A DNA stretch of 42,706 bases from Pelargonium nanum (Eukaryota; Streptophyta; Magnoliopsida; Geraniales; Geraniaceae). Below are positions 1-10,400 of this stretch, piece after piece (positions within the stretch are counted from its first letter, which is position 1; every line of letters begins with the position of its first letter). The notes below the pieces were generated by a model that saw only the letters and a program-made list of their open reading frames with translations, was not told the origin of the DNA and ran no database searches. The position numbers and the translations under genes are program-made. Where the stretch lies: assembly GCA_036897485.1 (NCBI GenBank), contig JAYMTF010000251.1, positions 1-42,706 on the forward strand, given 5' to 3'.

Positions 1-92
1 CCCCATACCATCGGCAAGGAGGCTCGAACCTGAGATCTCAAAGGAAATCCAAAGCGCATCAACCGCTTGGCCCAACATGCCTTGGTATATAC
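1..92 (-). repeat. tRNA-related SINE, truncated by the window edge
   Basis: Read on the minus strand, this stretch has an A-box-like segment (about 54-73, core GCCAAGCGGTTGATGCG) and, about 25 bases further on, a near-consensus B box (19-30, GGTTCGAGCCTC). These are the two internal RNA polymerase III promoter boxes of a tRNA-derived SINE. The A-box half recurs at about 23664-23700 in the same orientation, so this is a dispersed repeat and not a working tRNA gene. No acceptor stem can be drawn. The 3' body and tail lie outside the window. Confidence 0.55.
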
Positions 93-615
93 ACATACAT
101 TTATTGTTACATCTTAATGCGGTTTTTATTTTTTTATTTTTCTATTTTATTTTGCTAAAAATAATGTATTATATTAATATATTTAAAAAAAATTATCTAA
201 CTCTTTAAAATTTTATATTATTTTACTAACATAAAAAAATAAATTGAATTGGATAAATTTGTAACAAATATTTACTATCCCAACGCACGAGATGTTTTGC
301 TAGTTATATGTTTAAAATAATTATGAGATTGAATATGATATACTTGAATAATTAGGTAATCAGTCAGACATGTCCGTAGAACTTTACAGTTACAAGCACA
401 AGCGAAGAACATTTCAACAACATACTAAAGACACTCACTTTATTGTTTTGAAGAAACATAATTGATAAGAACAGAGCCATCAGCTTTGTCCAACTACAAG
501 CCCAACAATATCAAACATTCTGGAACAAAATATCTATTAACTCATAAAACATGAGCCCTAGGCTATGATATCGTTACTACAAGTTTTGTTAGCTATAACA
601 ATTTATAAGAGATTT
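93..615. other. AT-rich intergenic DNA with a candidate poly(A) signal
   Basis: I see no gene here. The stretch is AT-rich. On the minus strand it holds an AATAAA hexamer (439-444), about 170 bases past the stop codon of the small gene at 616-873, so it may include that gene's 3' untranslated region and polyadenylation signal. Around 280-310 a short motif with a GCACGAGAT core resembles the one near 1170-1200 and may be a dispersed repeat end. Confidence 0.4.
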
Positions 616-873
616 CTAATGTAGAATAAGCATTTCGAAGCAATTGAGACCGTCGTAGACATGAGCGATCTTCACCAAGTTGCTCTGCGGTTCCTTGTGT
701 GCAGCGAATTTAGTGGTTGACGACGATCTCTTGATATTGACAGCGTTTTTCTCCTTAACAGCGTTGTCGGAAAGCGATGCCTTGTTGTTGAATGGTAGAG
801 GCAAGCCCAATTCATCACCAAAGTAGTCAGCACATATTGTGCCAATCAATGACGAATTGAAAATATAAGTCAT
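616..873 (-). CDS. small uncharacterised plant protein, 85 residues
   Basis: A single-exon frame encodes 85 residues. It starts MTYIFNSSLIG and has a Ser/Lys-rich middle (KRSSSTTKFAAH). It ends with YDGLNCFEMLILH, which resembles the FDGLNCFET-type C-terminus I associate with a family of small, uncharacterised, stress- or elicitor-responsive plant proteins. That family link is from memory and tentative. The frame is open a further 59 codons upstream to an ATG at 1050, but I chose the ATG at 871-873 because a good TATA box lies between the two (964-975), which would place transcription start near 935 and give a leader of about 60 bases. There is no signal peptide or transmembrane segment in the short form. 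A minus-strand AATAAA at 439-444 could end the transcript. Function unknown. Confidence 0.55.
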   Translation of the reverse strand: MTYIFNSSLIGTICADYFGDELGLPLPFNNKASLSDNAVKEKNAVNIKRSSSTTKFAAHKEPQSNLVKIAHVYDGLNCFEMLILH

Positions 874-963
874 TGTCTGATTGTTTTTTGTTATTATATT
901 AAATTGCACAAATAACCTATGTGAGATCAACTGATGAGTGAGCAACTTGTTAACAAGGTTGGG

Positions 964-975
964 TGCTTTTATATA
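964..975 (-). promoter_or_regulatory. TATA box of the 85-residue gene
   Basis: On the minus strand this reads TATATAAAAGCA, a near-ideal plant TATA box. It lies 91 bases upstream of the ATG at 873, normal spacing for a plant promoter with a short leader. It also argues against the upstream in-frame ATG at 1050, which would not be transcribed from it. Confidence 0.5.
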
Positions 976-1050
976 GAAAGCTGGTATATACAAGTTCAAA
1001 AGTTTTTCTCCTATATGGATAATTACTTCCTTTATTGAATTGGATAACAC

Positions 1051-1529
1051 TTTGTTTTCTAATCGGGTTTAATTAGTTAAACCACAATTTCTTTTTTAGT
1101 TATATAGTTAACCACGTAATAAGTAGGTTAAATTTAACTAGTGTAGTATCTTTTGCATACTGTTATATATATACTAGCATGGGACCCCGTGCGATGCACG
1201 AATAAACAATGTGTAAAAATCAGTAATATAAACTCTACAAAAAATGTATACATTTGATTTATTATAATTGACATTATTAATAAAATATTCATAATATCTA
1301 AAATATTCTTTATTTTTTATTTTCTCTATATTTTCTTTGTATAATGTATGGTGCAATTTACATGTGCTATTTATTTGCTTACTAGAACCTTTTGTTTGTA
1401 TCTTTACACATAAAACATATTGTTTAGTTTATTTCACACAGGTTTTGATGTGATATACTATACACTATTATTTATGGACCACAAGACTAACCTCAAATGG
1501 TCATGCCAATTAATGGTACATTTCATAAT
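1051..1529. other. AT-rich intergenic DNA
   Basis: No gene is supported. The upstream part may hold promoter sequence for the small minus-strand gene. A motif with core CCGTGCGATGCACG near 1186-1200 is a short imperfect palindrome of a kind often found dispersed in dicot genomes. The 60-codon frame here has no coding character. Retrotransposon homology begins near 1560. Confidence 0.35.
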
Positions 1530-3530
1530 TTACATTTTTACTACAAAACAATGGTCATCCCTACCATAACGGTAGATCAGGATGTCATCAAAAAAGACAT
1601 GAACATATTTTCTCACTTGTTCCTTGAATACATGGTTCATAAGGGCTTGGAAACTTGTAGGAGCATTGGTGAGCCCAAATGACATCACTCTAAACTCATA
1701 GTGAGCGCTATGAGTTTTGAATGTTGTTTTATGCTCCTCCCCCTTTCTTAACCCAATTTGATGATAACCAGCTCTTAATTCAGTTTTAAAAAAAAATTGG
1801 CTACCCTTCAATTCATCCAATAATTCTTCAATAACAGGGATGAGAAATTTGTCCTTAATGGTTAGATTATTGAGCTTTCTGTAATCAACACAGAATCTCC
1901 ATGTACCATTTTTTTTACCAACAACACTGAAAATGCAAAAGGTTAGTGTTTTCTTGAATCACTCCTGCTTGAAACATCTCATCCACCATCTTCTCAATAA
2001 TTTCCTTATGTAGGTAGTTGCACCTATAGGGTCTAAGGCTTGGAGGTGTGACATTTGGAAATAAGGGAATTGCATGATCATGTTGTCTTCTAGGAGGTAA
2101 GGTTGTAGGTTCTTGAAATAGATCCCCAAACCCTGAGATCCTGAGGACCTTGACTTAATCCCTCTTCTTGTAAAGACATCAGTTGAACCTGACAATTAGG
2201 TAACTGCATAAACTGATCCCAATAGAGTTGATCCCCTCTTTTCAATTTTCCATAGAGTGCATGTAGTTCCACCAAACTGATCTTGCTTGGAGCAAATTCC
2301 TCAGTACAAGAGATAGGTTCATATTTATAGTGAATGATGATCCTCCTATTTTTGAAATAAAAAATAATAGGACTGACCTTGGTTAACCGATCAACTCCCA
2401 AGATCATATCACACACCCCTAGTGGTATGACCCTCATCCTTGCTGATATGTAAACCCTTGTAGCTTTCAATTGACCTCACTACCATCTTCACTCAAAATT
2501 ATGGCTCCATTTACCATGACTATTTGCACTAGCATGACTTGTTTGAGCTCACACTGTAATATTTTAGCAGTTCGAATATCCAAGAAACTTGTTGTAGCCC
2601 CAATGTCAATAAGAATAGAAATTTCTCTAGTCCTCATCAACCCTTTTATTCTCAGAGTTTTCTCACTTGGGACCCCTTCTAATGCTACTCAACTGTTTTT
2701 CTTGCATACTTGCTAAATACGTAACATGAGTTTGTGTAACAGGGTCAAACATCATTACCACCCCCCTCATATCTTCCCTCAACCCACTAAAAAAACTAGT
2801 TACAAAGTAGTCTTCTCCCAACCCCTTGTTTCTTGCCAACATAAGCACCCTCAATTCATCAAAATTTTCCTCATATTCCTCCACACTACCAGTTTGACAC
2901 AACATATCAAACTCATATACAACATTTTCAAGATGGAACTCACTGAATTTATGGACTACAACTTTCACAAACTCTTCCCAATCTAGAACTTCTCTTCCCA
3001 TCTGGAAATCTTGAAACCATCTATCAGCTTTCCCAACTAAGTACACAGAGGCTAAATTGACTTTTTCATCTTCAGAAAATGTATGAAAGTGAAAGAACTT
3101 CCTACACTTCCTCTCCCATTCTCTCACATGTGTTCCATCAAAAGTAGGGAATTATAGAGTAGGCATTTTAAGGTAAGGATTCTTAAGAAACTTACCAGAA
3201 TCTATGCCCCCACCTTTATCCCTCTGATTCAGAACTTTCACAAAATCTGACTCCTGAACATCTTTCCTCTAAGACCTTGAACCTGATCCTTGATGATCTT
3301 TCTGTTTGGCTCGATCCTACTCCTCTATTTTGGCTAGCACCATATCCATGACCTGAGATTGCTCCTGGAGAGTCTTGATCATAGTTCCCAACTGGATCTT
3401 GATGTCACATTGTTCTTGACCTAGATTGGCCATGTTTTCTCGAATTTCCAATATACTGCTTCGGTTTTCTTCGGCGATCTTCTCCACAACTTCGACTTTG
3501 GCACCATAGTCGATCCCTGTTCATGCTCTG
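1530..3530 (-). pseudogene. Ty3/gypsy gag-pol remnant (gag, protease, reverse transcriptase)
   Basis: On the minus strand the order is gag, protease, reverse transcriptase, as in Ty3/gypsy elements. The gag core (about 3127-2663) has the retrotransposon-gag pattern (KADRWFQDF, YEENFDEL, FFSGLRED) and is preceded by an in-frame TAA. The protease active site (about 2610) reads DIGAT in place of the usual D-S/T-G-A. The reverse transcriptase (about 1960-1560) shows GTWRFCVDYRKLNN, LRAGYHQI, FGLTNAPTSFQALMN and FFDDILIY, with FFDD in place of YVDD or FVDD. The frame shifts several times. There is no room for the CCHC zinc knuckle between gag and protease. RNase H, integrase and the 3' LTR are absent: similarity stops just past the catalytic FFDD. 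The element is dead and internally deleted. Confidence 0.85.
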
Positions 3531-3536
3531 ATACCA
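3525..3536 (-). other. retrotransposon primer-binding site (initiator tRNA-Met)
   Basis: On the minus strand this is TGGTATCAGAGC, the standard plant LTR-retrotransposon primer-binding site complementary to the 3' end of initiator methionine tRNA. It lies two bases inside the end of the putative 5' LTR and just ahead of the gag region, fixing the element's orientation. Confidence 0.85.
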
Positions 3537-3538
3537 CT

Positions 3539-3942
3539 TGTAGTGATGATTACTACTAATGAACCACAATTCTCCAGCTTGAACACACACATACACTTCT
3601 CTGATTATACACAAAGACTTTGATTAAAGCGCGATCAATATTATTCCTCATAAGATGCCCACTTTGGCAATGGTCCATTACATTTATACTCTGCTATATT
3701 ATTTACTGTTTCACTAACAACCAGAATCAATTCTAACTAACTAACTAACAGAATTGAACACGATGAACTAAACGACACCGTTCAGACATTTAGCTACTCA
3801 TGCTAAAACGCACGGTTTCATTAAAGCTTTTTTCTTCTTCCTTTAAACGGCGTCGCATCCCTTTTCTTCTTCGTTAGGCTATGTGACCATTGCAATTAAC
3901 CTTATCCACAAAGCATCCATGCAACATCATGACTCGCCAACA
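3539..3942 (-). mobile_element. 5' LTR of the gypsy remnant (outer edge uncertain)
   Basis: The inner edge is set by the primer-binding site: read on the minus strand the LTR ends ...CATCACTACA at 3539. A TATA-like AGTATAAATG (minus strand, about 3681-3690) suits an LTR promoter. The outer edge cannot be proved because the 3' LTR is missing and no target duplication can be paired. A TG start in minus-strand sense near 3926-3942 would give an LTR of about 400 bases. Confidence 0.5.
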
Positions 3943-4384
3943 ATTCAAGTGCAAGGGCGAAATTGAGCCACGATCATGGTATCACACCACAATTCCATTC
4001 CTAGCAAGTTGACTTGCCAATACTGCAAGGGAAAAATTGAAATTTGCCCACAGATCATCACGTCATAATTTTAGTCTTATTTTTAATTATTTTTATTTTT
4101 TTGATTTATGACATCATAAATTAATATGATATTAACATCATAAACAATCCGACCGACCTAGTGATCCGATGGCCTGACCGATTTGTCCTCCAGATCAGTT
4201 TTGAAAACATTAGGTTGTGAATTGTGATTACTAAATTGGAAAGGAACAAATTTTGGGTACCAAATTAGTTATTTGAGCATAGTCTCGTACTCTCATTACC
4301 AAATTTGACAAACTCCTATGCTAAACACCGCACAAAAACTCAAAACGACGTCGTTCCAAGGAGGCAAACTGCGTGCAATATAAG
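3943..4384. other. upstream region of the LepA gene
   Basis: No gene is visible. The stretch near 3950-4045 has two imperfect copies of a motif like TGCAAGGGCGAAATTGA. The part adjoining the LepA gene includes a weak TATA-like CAATATAAGA at 4375-4384, about 55 bases before the preferred start codon, and an ACGACGTCGT palindrome at 4345-4354 with an ACGT core, a possible bZIP site. Confidence 0.35.
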
Positions 4385-4438
4385 ATGAGCCAAATTGAAC
4401 ACCCCAAACGGACTCGACTTCAGAGCTCAGAGAAGAGA

Positions 4439-7400
4439 ATGACCACAGACCTTTCTCTCTCTCCTCTCTCCCTCCTCTTATCCTCAAACCGCCATTTTCA
4501 CTCCAACAACCTCTTCTCCTTCTCCACAACTCACTCTCTCTCCTTCTCTTCTCGCTCCAGAAATGGCTCCGCCGCTCTTCGCCCCACCTTCAGGCTCCTC
4601 TGCCAGGCCGCCGCCGACGACGACGCCGATTCCGTCACTCGAGCCGGCCAGGACCGTCTCATGAAGGTTACTTTTAGTTTTTTCCGTTCTCGTTTTCTTT
4701 TTTCTCGCGGTGATTTGGATGGTTAGATGAGACGATTGCGAAGGATGTTGATCAAAATTGCTGAAAATTTCAGGTTCCGATATCGAATATCAGAAACTTC
4801 AGCATCATTGCTCATATTGACCATGGAAAATCGACTTTGGCGGATAAATTGCTTCAAGTGACTGGTACTGTACAGAAGCGTGAAATGAAGGAGCAGTTTC
4901 TGGATAATATGGATTTGGAAAGAGAAAGAGGCATCACTATCAAGCTTCAGGTTACTTCTTCTTGACTACTCTGTCGCAGTTTCAGTGTGTTTACTCTTTT
5001 ATATATGTTGGAGAATCAATGAGTGTTGCTTTGTTTTAATCCTTGTTTAGAAATGGATATGAAATGAATTGTGATATATCAAAGTAATCTTATCCGAATA
5101 TTTAACTACAAAAGATTGTTGCCTATACATTGGGAACTCCATTTCACTTCAACGAGGAGATGCTAGGAGTTTTTTCACTGCGCTTTTTGTGTTGATAGTG
5201 TTAAAAGTTGCAATGTGCCTTAAAATTATAAGTCAAATTGATGTATGTGATTGTATGTTGCATGTAATTAAGCTGCTGGCTCCTTATTCTTTGTCTTATC
5301 TGTCACATTGCGTTAACTCTTTTATCTATGACAGAGAATTGATGAGTGTTGCTGTGTTTGATCCTTGTTTAGGAGTAGATATGAATTATATTACTCCTTC
5401 CTTTCAAAAATAAGTGTCTTGGTTCCTTTTTTAAATTTTTTTAAAGGAAAAGTTAGTTACTGTTGTACATTTCCTCTTGTATCTTCATGGGAACAGTGAA
5501 AAAACCCTGGGTATCTCCTTTATGAAGTATATCGAAGCTTCCAATGGAGAGTCAACAATCCTCCGTAGCCAAATGTTTGGATAAGAAGATTTAGATATAT
5601 CATACCCCCTCTGTCCTAAAATGAGTTACCTGTTTCTCTTACATTTTTGTTACAAAATGTGTGTTGTCTTTCCTTTTGAGGAAGTTTGCCATGCATGATT
5701 CACTAATAGTATCCTCATAATACGTTCGTTAGTATCCTTTGGGGGGAGAGGGATGAGGAATGGCGAATTATCCTAAATTTTATTTGTGTTGGTAGTGGTT
5801 AGCAAAATGAGATGTACCTGTACGAATGTGTTACATGACCAGGGACGACCGCCTATTCTATGTTTTGACAAGATTGTTGCTGCAACTAACTTTTTTTTTT
5901 TTTAATATTTATTATGAGTGCAGGCAGCCCGCATGCGTTATGTGTTTGAAAACGAACCATATTGCCTAAATCTAATTGATACTCCGGGGCATGTAGACTT
6001 CTCTTATGAGGTATGCCAAGGCAACATTCAAAACTCAGTGTATGCAAGTATATTTTTGCATGTGTGTGTCCACTGTTTCATTATTTTGATTAATAGATTA
6101 TTGTTGCTTCTTGTACATTTTTTTTTAACTTACTTTACTTTGTAGCTGTTTTGAAATTCCTGCCTTCTCTGGTGCCACCTCTTTAACTTGTTCTATCTAA
6201 CTAAATGGCTTGGAGTGTAAAGACAATTTTAGTCAGTTTTAAAATTTTCTCCTTTTCAATTCTGCTAGGTTTCCCGTTCACTTGCTGCTTGTGAGGGTGC
6301 TCTCCTTGTTGTGGATGCTTCTCAGGTGAATTTTTTACACTCTACACTGGGGGAATAATAGAATATTATAGACTTTTCCTTAAATTGCAGATACTATATC
6401 GTTGTCCCTAATGTAGACATAGACATCATTGATTTGGTTATTCTTAAACTTGAAAATGTTAAATGGCCTTGTTTTTTTTTTTTTTTTTTTTTTACACTCA
6501 TGTTACTACATATAAAATGCTATTGCTGCTATGATTACTGTTGTTGATCTTGTCTAGTGGAATTAGTTTTTCTATTGGGGATGCGTATGTTGTGTTGCAG
6601 GGAGTTGAGGCACAGACGCTTGCTAATGTTTATTTGGCGTTGGACAATAACCTAGAAATCATCCCAGTAAGTATGTCATTGTTTTTATTTTGCTTCTGTA
6701 TACTTTTTATTTATTCATTTATTTATTTTTAGCTTATTCAGATTTTTACGTGGAATTACTTTCACAGTGATGAGCTGGTTATTATTGAAGGGATGTCTCC
6801 ATTATGGAAACCAAGCTGCTGCCTCTTCATTTCAATATAACTGAAAAATATAGGGTGGCTGACTTAGAATTAACACATTACTTATATATTTTGTCTATTT
6901 GTGAAATCTTGCATAGAGCTTGCTAGTAGTTAGAAATAAACATTGCTATCACTTGATTCTTGGAACATGGCTGGCATATTAGCTGCAAGCTATGGACATT
7001 TTCTTGGAGTAGGTTACCTGTTTCACAAATTTTGTTGCTATTGTATTTACTTAGTTGTCATATATAGTCACCAATTGCACAAGTGTCAACTGTATGTGGA
7101 TTTGTTTGTGTAATATGTTATTTTTTGATATAGACCTTTCTCTTCTGGTTCAGGTTTTGAACAAAATAGACCTTCCTGGTGCTGAACCAGATCGTGTTGT
7201 CAAGGAGATTGAAGAGGTTGGTGCGTAGATGAAATATCTAGATTAGTGCTTGCAGTTCTAGGTGATGGCATGGTTTTTGAGGATGCTATTATGTGTTGTT
7301 CAAATTTAATTTCTTCTCAAAAGTCAGATGGCTCTCTTCTTCCTTTTTATGAGGAATAAACCAATCTCTCCATCTGCCTTGGCATCTCACTCTTTTTACC

Positions 7401-10400
7401 CTCTCGATTAAGAAGGGTGGGAAACAATCTTTAATGAGAACTTTAGTATCTCGATAGTGCCTATTTAGTTGAGCAGCCCTCTTCTCCTGCTTCTCTTATG
7501 ACCAAACACATTGTTTCTAAAATGCAAAAGGAGATTTGCGCCTTCGATTTCCTTCCCATCCATCCTATCCAAACAAACTATTAGTGGTGCAGTTTACAGT
7601 TTTAGTTGTTTCTATTTATTGACATTGCATCCTCTGTTTTCTTAATCTGAAATGATCTGCACTATCCTTGTTCTAGTGAATGATTATGCTGGTTCAAGGG
7701 TTACATATATGAGGAAAGAGATTTTTCACGCTGGTGAACTTTAAACTAGTACTAAATTAACCTCCGTTTCTCTGTAGATTATTGGGCTAGATTGTAGCGA
7801 TGCAATACTCTGCTCTGCGAAGGTTTGTTGTTGCTTGCCTTGTTTTATCTGAATGTATGGCTTGCTTCCGTACTACATTTCAAATTATTATTTTTTAAAT
7901 GGCAGATACTGATTTCATTCTTCTTGGGCATTTTGATTCTTATGTAGGAAGGAATTGGTATCCATGAAATTCTGAATGCAATTGTCAAGAAGATTCCTCC
8001 CCCACTTGACACCGCCAATAGGCCTTTGAGAGCTTTAATATTTGATAGGTATCTCACTTGGTTATTGTCATTCTACTATGAAGTTAATGAAGATCCAATA
8101 GCATTTTGCTTTTTATTATTTTTATTTAATCACCGTCTATGAACCATTAAGCTAATTGAGCATGCTCCAATAATGTTTTGCATATCAATTTATGCTCTAA
8201 TATTTGGTTGGTCACTGACTTAGTCCTCATTCATTGGCTGTATAATTGATTATAGTTATTATGTAATGGCATTTTCACCTATACTTACAGAAACAATTCC
8301 ATCGTCTCTCTCTTGGGGTGGGGGGTGTTAAATATGCTCAACAAGCTTAGGTCATGCTTTTTTGAATCTTGTGCAGCTACTATGATTCTTATCGAGGAGT
8401 TATTGTATATTTTCGAGTCATCGATGGAACTATAAAGAAAGGTGACAGGATTTGTTTTATGGCAAGTGGGAAGGTATTGGTTTCCCCTGTTTTCTCTTTG
8501 GTCCTCTTTTCTGTCCCAAATTTAATTAGATGTCATCGATTGGGAACTATCGTGGTGGGACTAGTTCCCTTTTTTGCCTATACATTCTCGGTGTTGATTT
8601 TTTTACTATGTTATTATCAAATTACAGGATTATTATGCCGATGAAATTGGAGTTTTATCTCCCAATCAGTTGCAGGTTGATCAATTGTATGCTGGTGAGG
8701 TAAAAAATATTCTTCTCTTTGATTTGGTTATAAACATTTTATATTGTTTCTATGAATTCTTCGAACCACTTAATAGCATGTAAAACTAGTAGTCTTATGC
8801 CGTAACAACCTTTTTACTGTGCTAGATGCTGTGGATCCAAAACAGAGACAACACTAATCCACAGAACATACACACAATAACCTCACGATCTCACACACGC
8901 ACCCACTCTGAAATCACAATAATGCAGAGCCAAGCCTCACGGCAATACTCATTAACCAAGATGACAGATTACAGAGAAATGACAAGCTTATATAGCTCCC
9001 ACCTGATAGCAGAGTCTTACTCAGACCAATAACCAACTTCTCTCAAGTTAGGCTTCTTGCAATATAAGCAAGGATGGCAATATGTAACGACAACGCATAG
9101 CACTAGATCCTGATTTTCATGGTTTAACTTACTTGCCTGGACAGAAAATCAGTATAATGATCATTGGTTTGTCAGAAAAATAGTCTTTCTGATGCTACCT
9201 AAATGATGATGTTTTTTACACACACACACACACAGTCCAATGCAACCCTAATTCCTTTCATGAGCATTTTTTTTTTTCCTTTTTTTCAACTCAGGTGGGT
9301 TACCTTTCAGCTTCTATAAGATCTGTAGCGGATGCTAGAGTGGGTGATACTATTACTCACCATGTGAGAAAGGCAGAAAGTGCACTACCTGGATACGAGG
9401 AAGCCACTCCAATGGTGTTCTGTGGCCTTTTCCCTGTAGATGCAGACCAGTATTCATCTGTTGCTTAGTCTCTTTGGATTTTGAATTATTTGGAATAGAA
9501 CTCTACTATCCAGCTTCTTCTGCATTATTTATCTATTCTGCTTTGTTGATAGGTTTACTGAACTACGAGAAGCATTAGATAAACTTCAACTTAATGATGC
9601 TGCATTGAAGGTTAGTTGTGAGTCTTGTGACTATAATGTTGTTCTACATGAAACTATAAGAAATCTAGGCCATTTAGGGCATCCAAATCTTGTGTCTGTA
9701 GCATAACTTTGGTTACTAATTATCAAATAATTACATTACGGGGGCAGTCTTCAGTTCATTTAAGTAATTCAAGAATTTCTGTTTGGTAAAAACTCAACCG
9801 ATGTTTGTGTTTCTATTACTCAGGTAATTTGTTTTCTCTTAAAGCAGTAGTGATCCAGTTATCAAAATTGAATCTATTCACATGTTGATTTGATTTATTT
9901 ACATGTTAATTTGTTGTCATCTATTGAAACATTTAACATATTTGGTTTTAAAAAGTATGCCTTAAAGTGTGTTTCACCTTTAGAAAAATATTTTTGTTCA
10001 GAGTTTAGTCCAAGGCTTTACTTAAATTGGGGGAAATAATTCCCTAATTTACAGTGTTCAGTGCACCAAGAAAAATTAGTCAACAGAAAGTATTTTATGG
10101 TTGACGTAACTTTCCCTCACAACCTTCCGAACAATATGTTTCATCATCTGAGCTGTATGTCAAAGCGAACCTCAAGACATAAGTTTCACACGACTTCTTT
10201 ATGAAGCAGTTGTTTTGCTGTAGATTTTGAATTGTGATAGAATATTCTCTCTCCAGTATCAATATGATACTCGTCGATTCAGATAAATAACTGAAGTATT
10301 TGTTCTTCCTGCTTCACTGTCCAATATTTCAGTTTGAACCTGAGTCCTCAAGTGCTATGGGTTTTGGCTTTAGATGTGGGTTCTTGGGTCTTCTTCACAT

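Noticed and set aside
1174-1356. 60-codon minus-strand frame.
   Set aside because: AT-rich, low-complexity residues, no motif, no start context and no neighbouring exon.
5918-6145. Separate small gene starting [10 protein letters not shown].
   Set aside because: It is LepA exon 3 read through its donor into intron 3.
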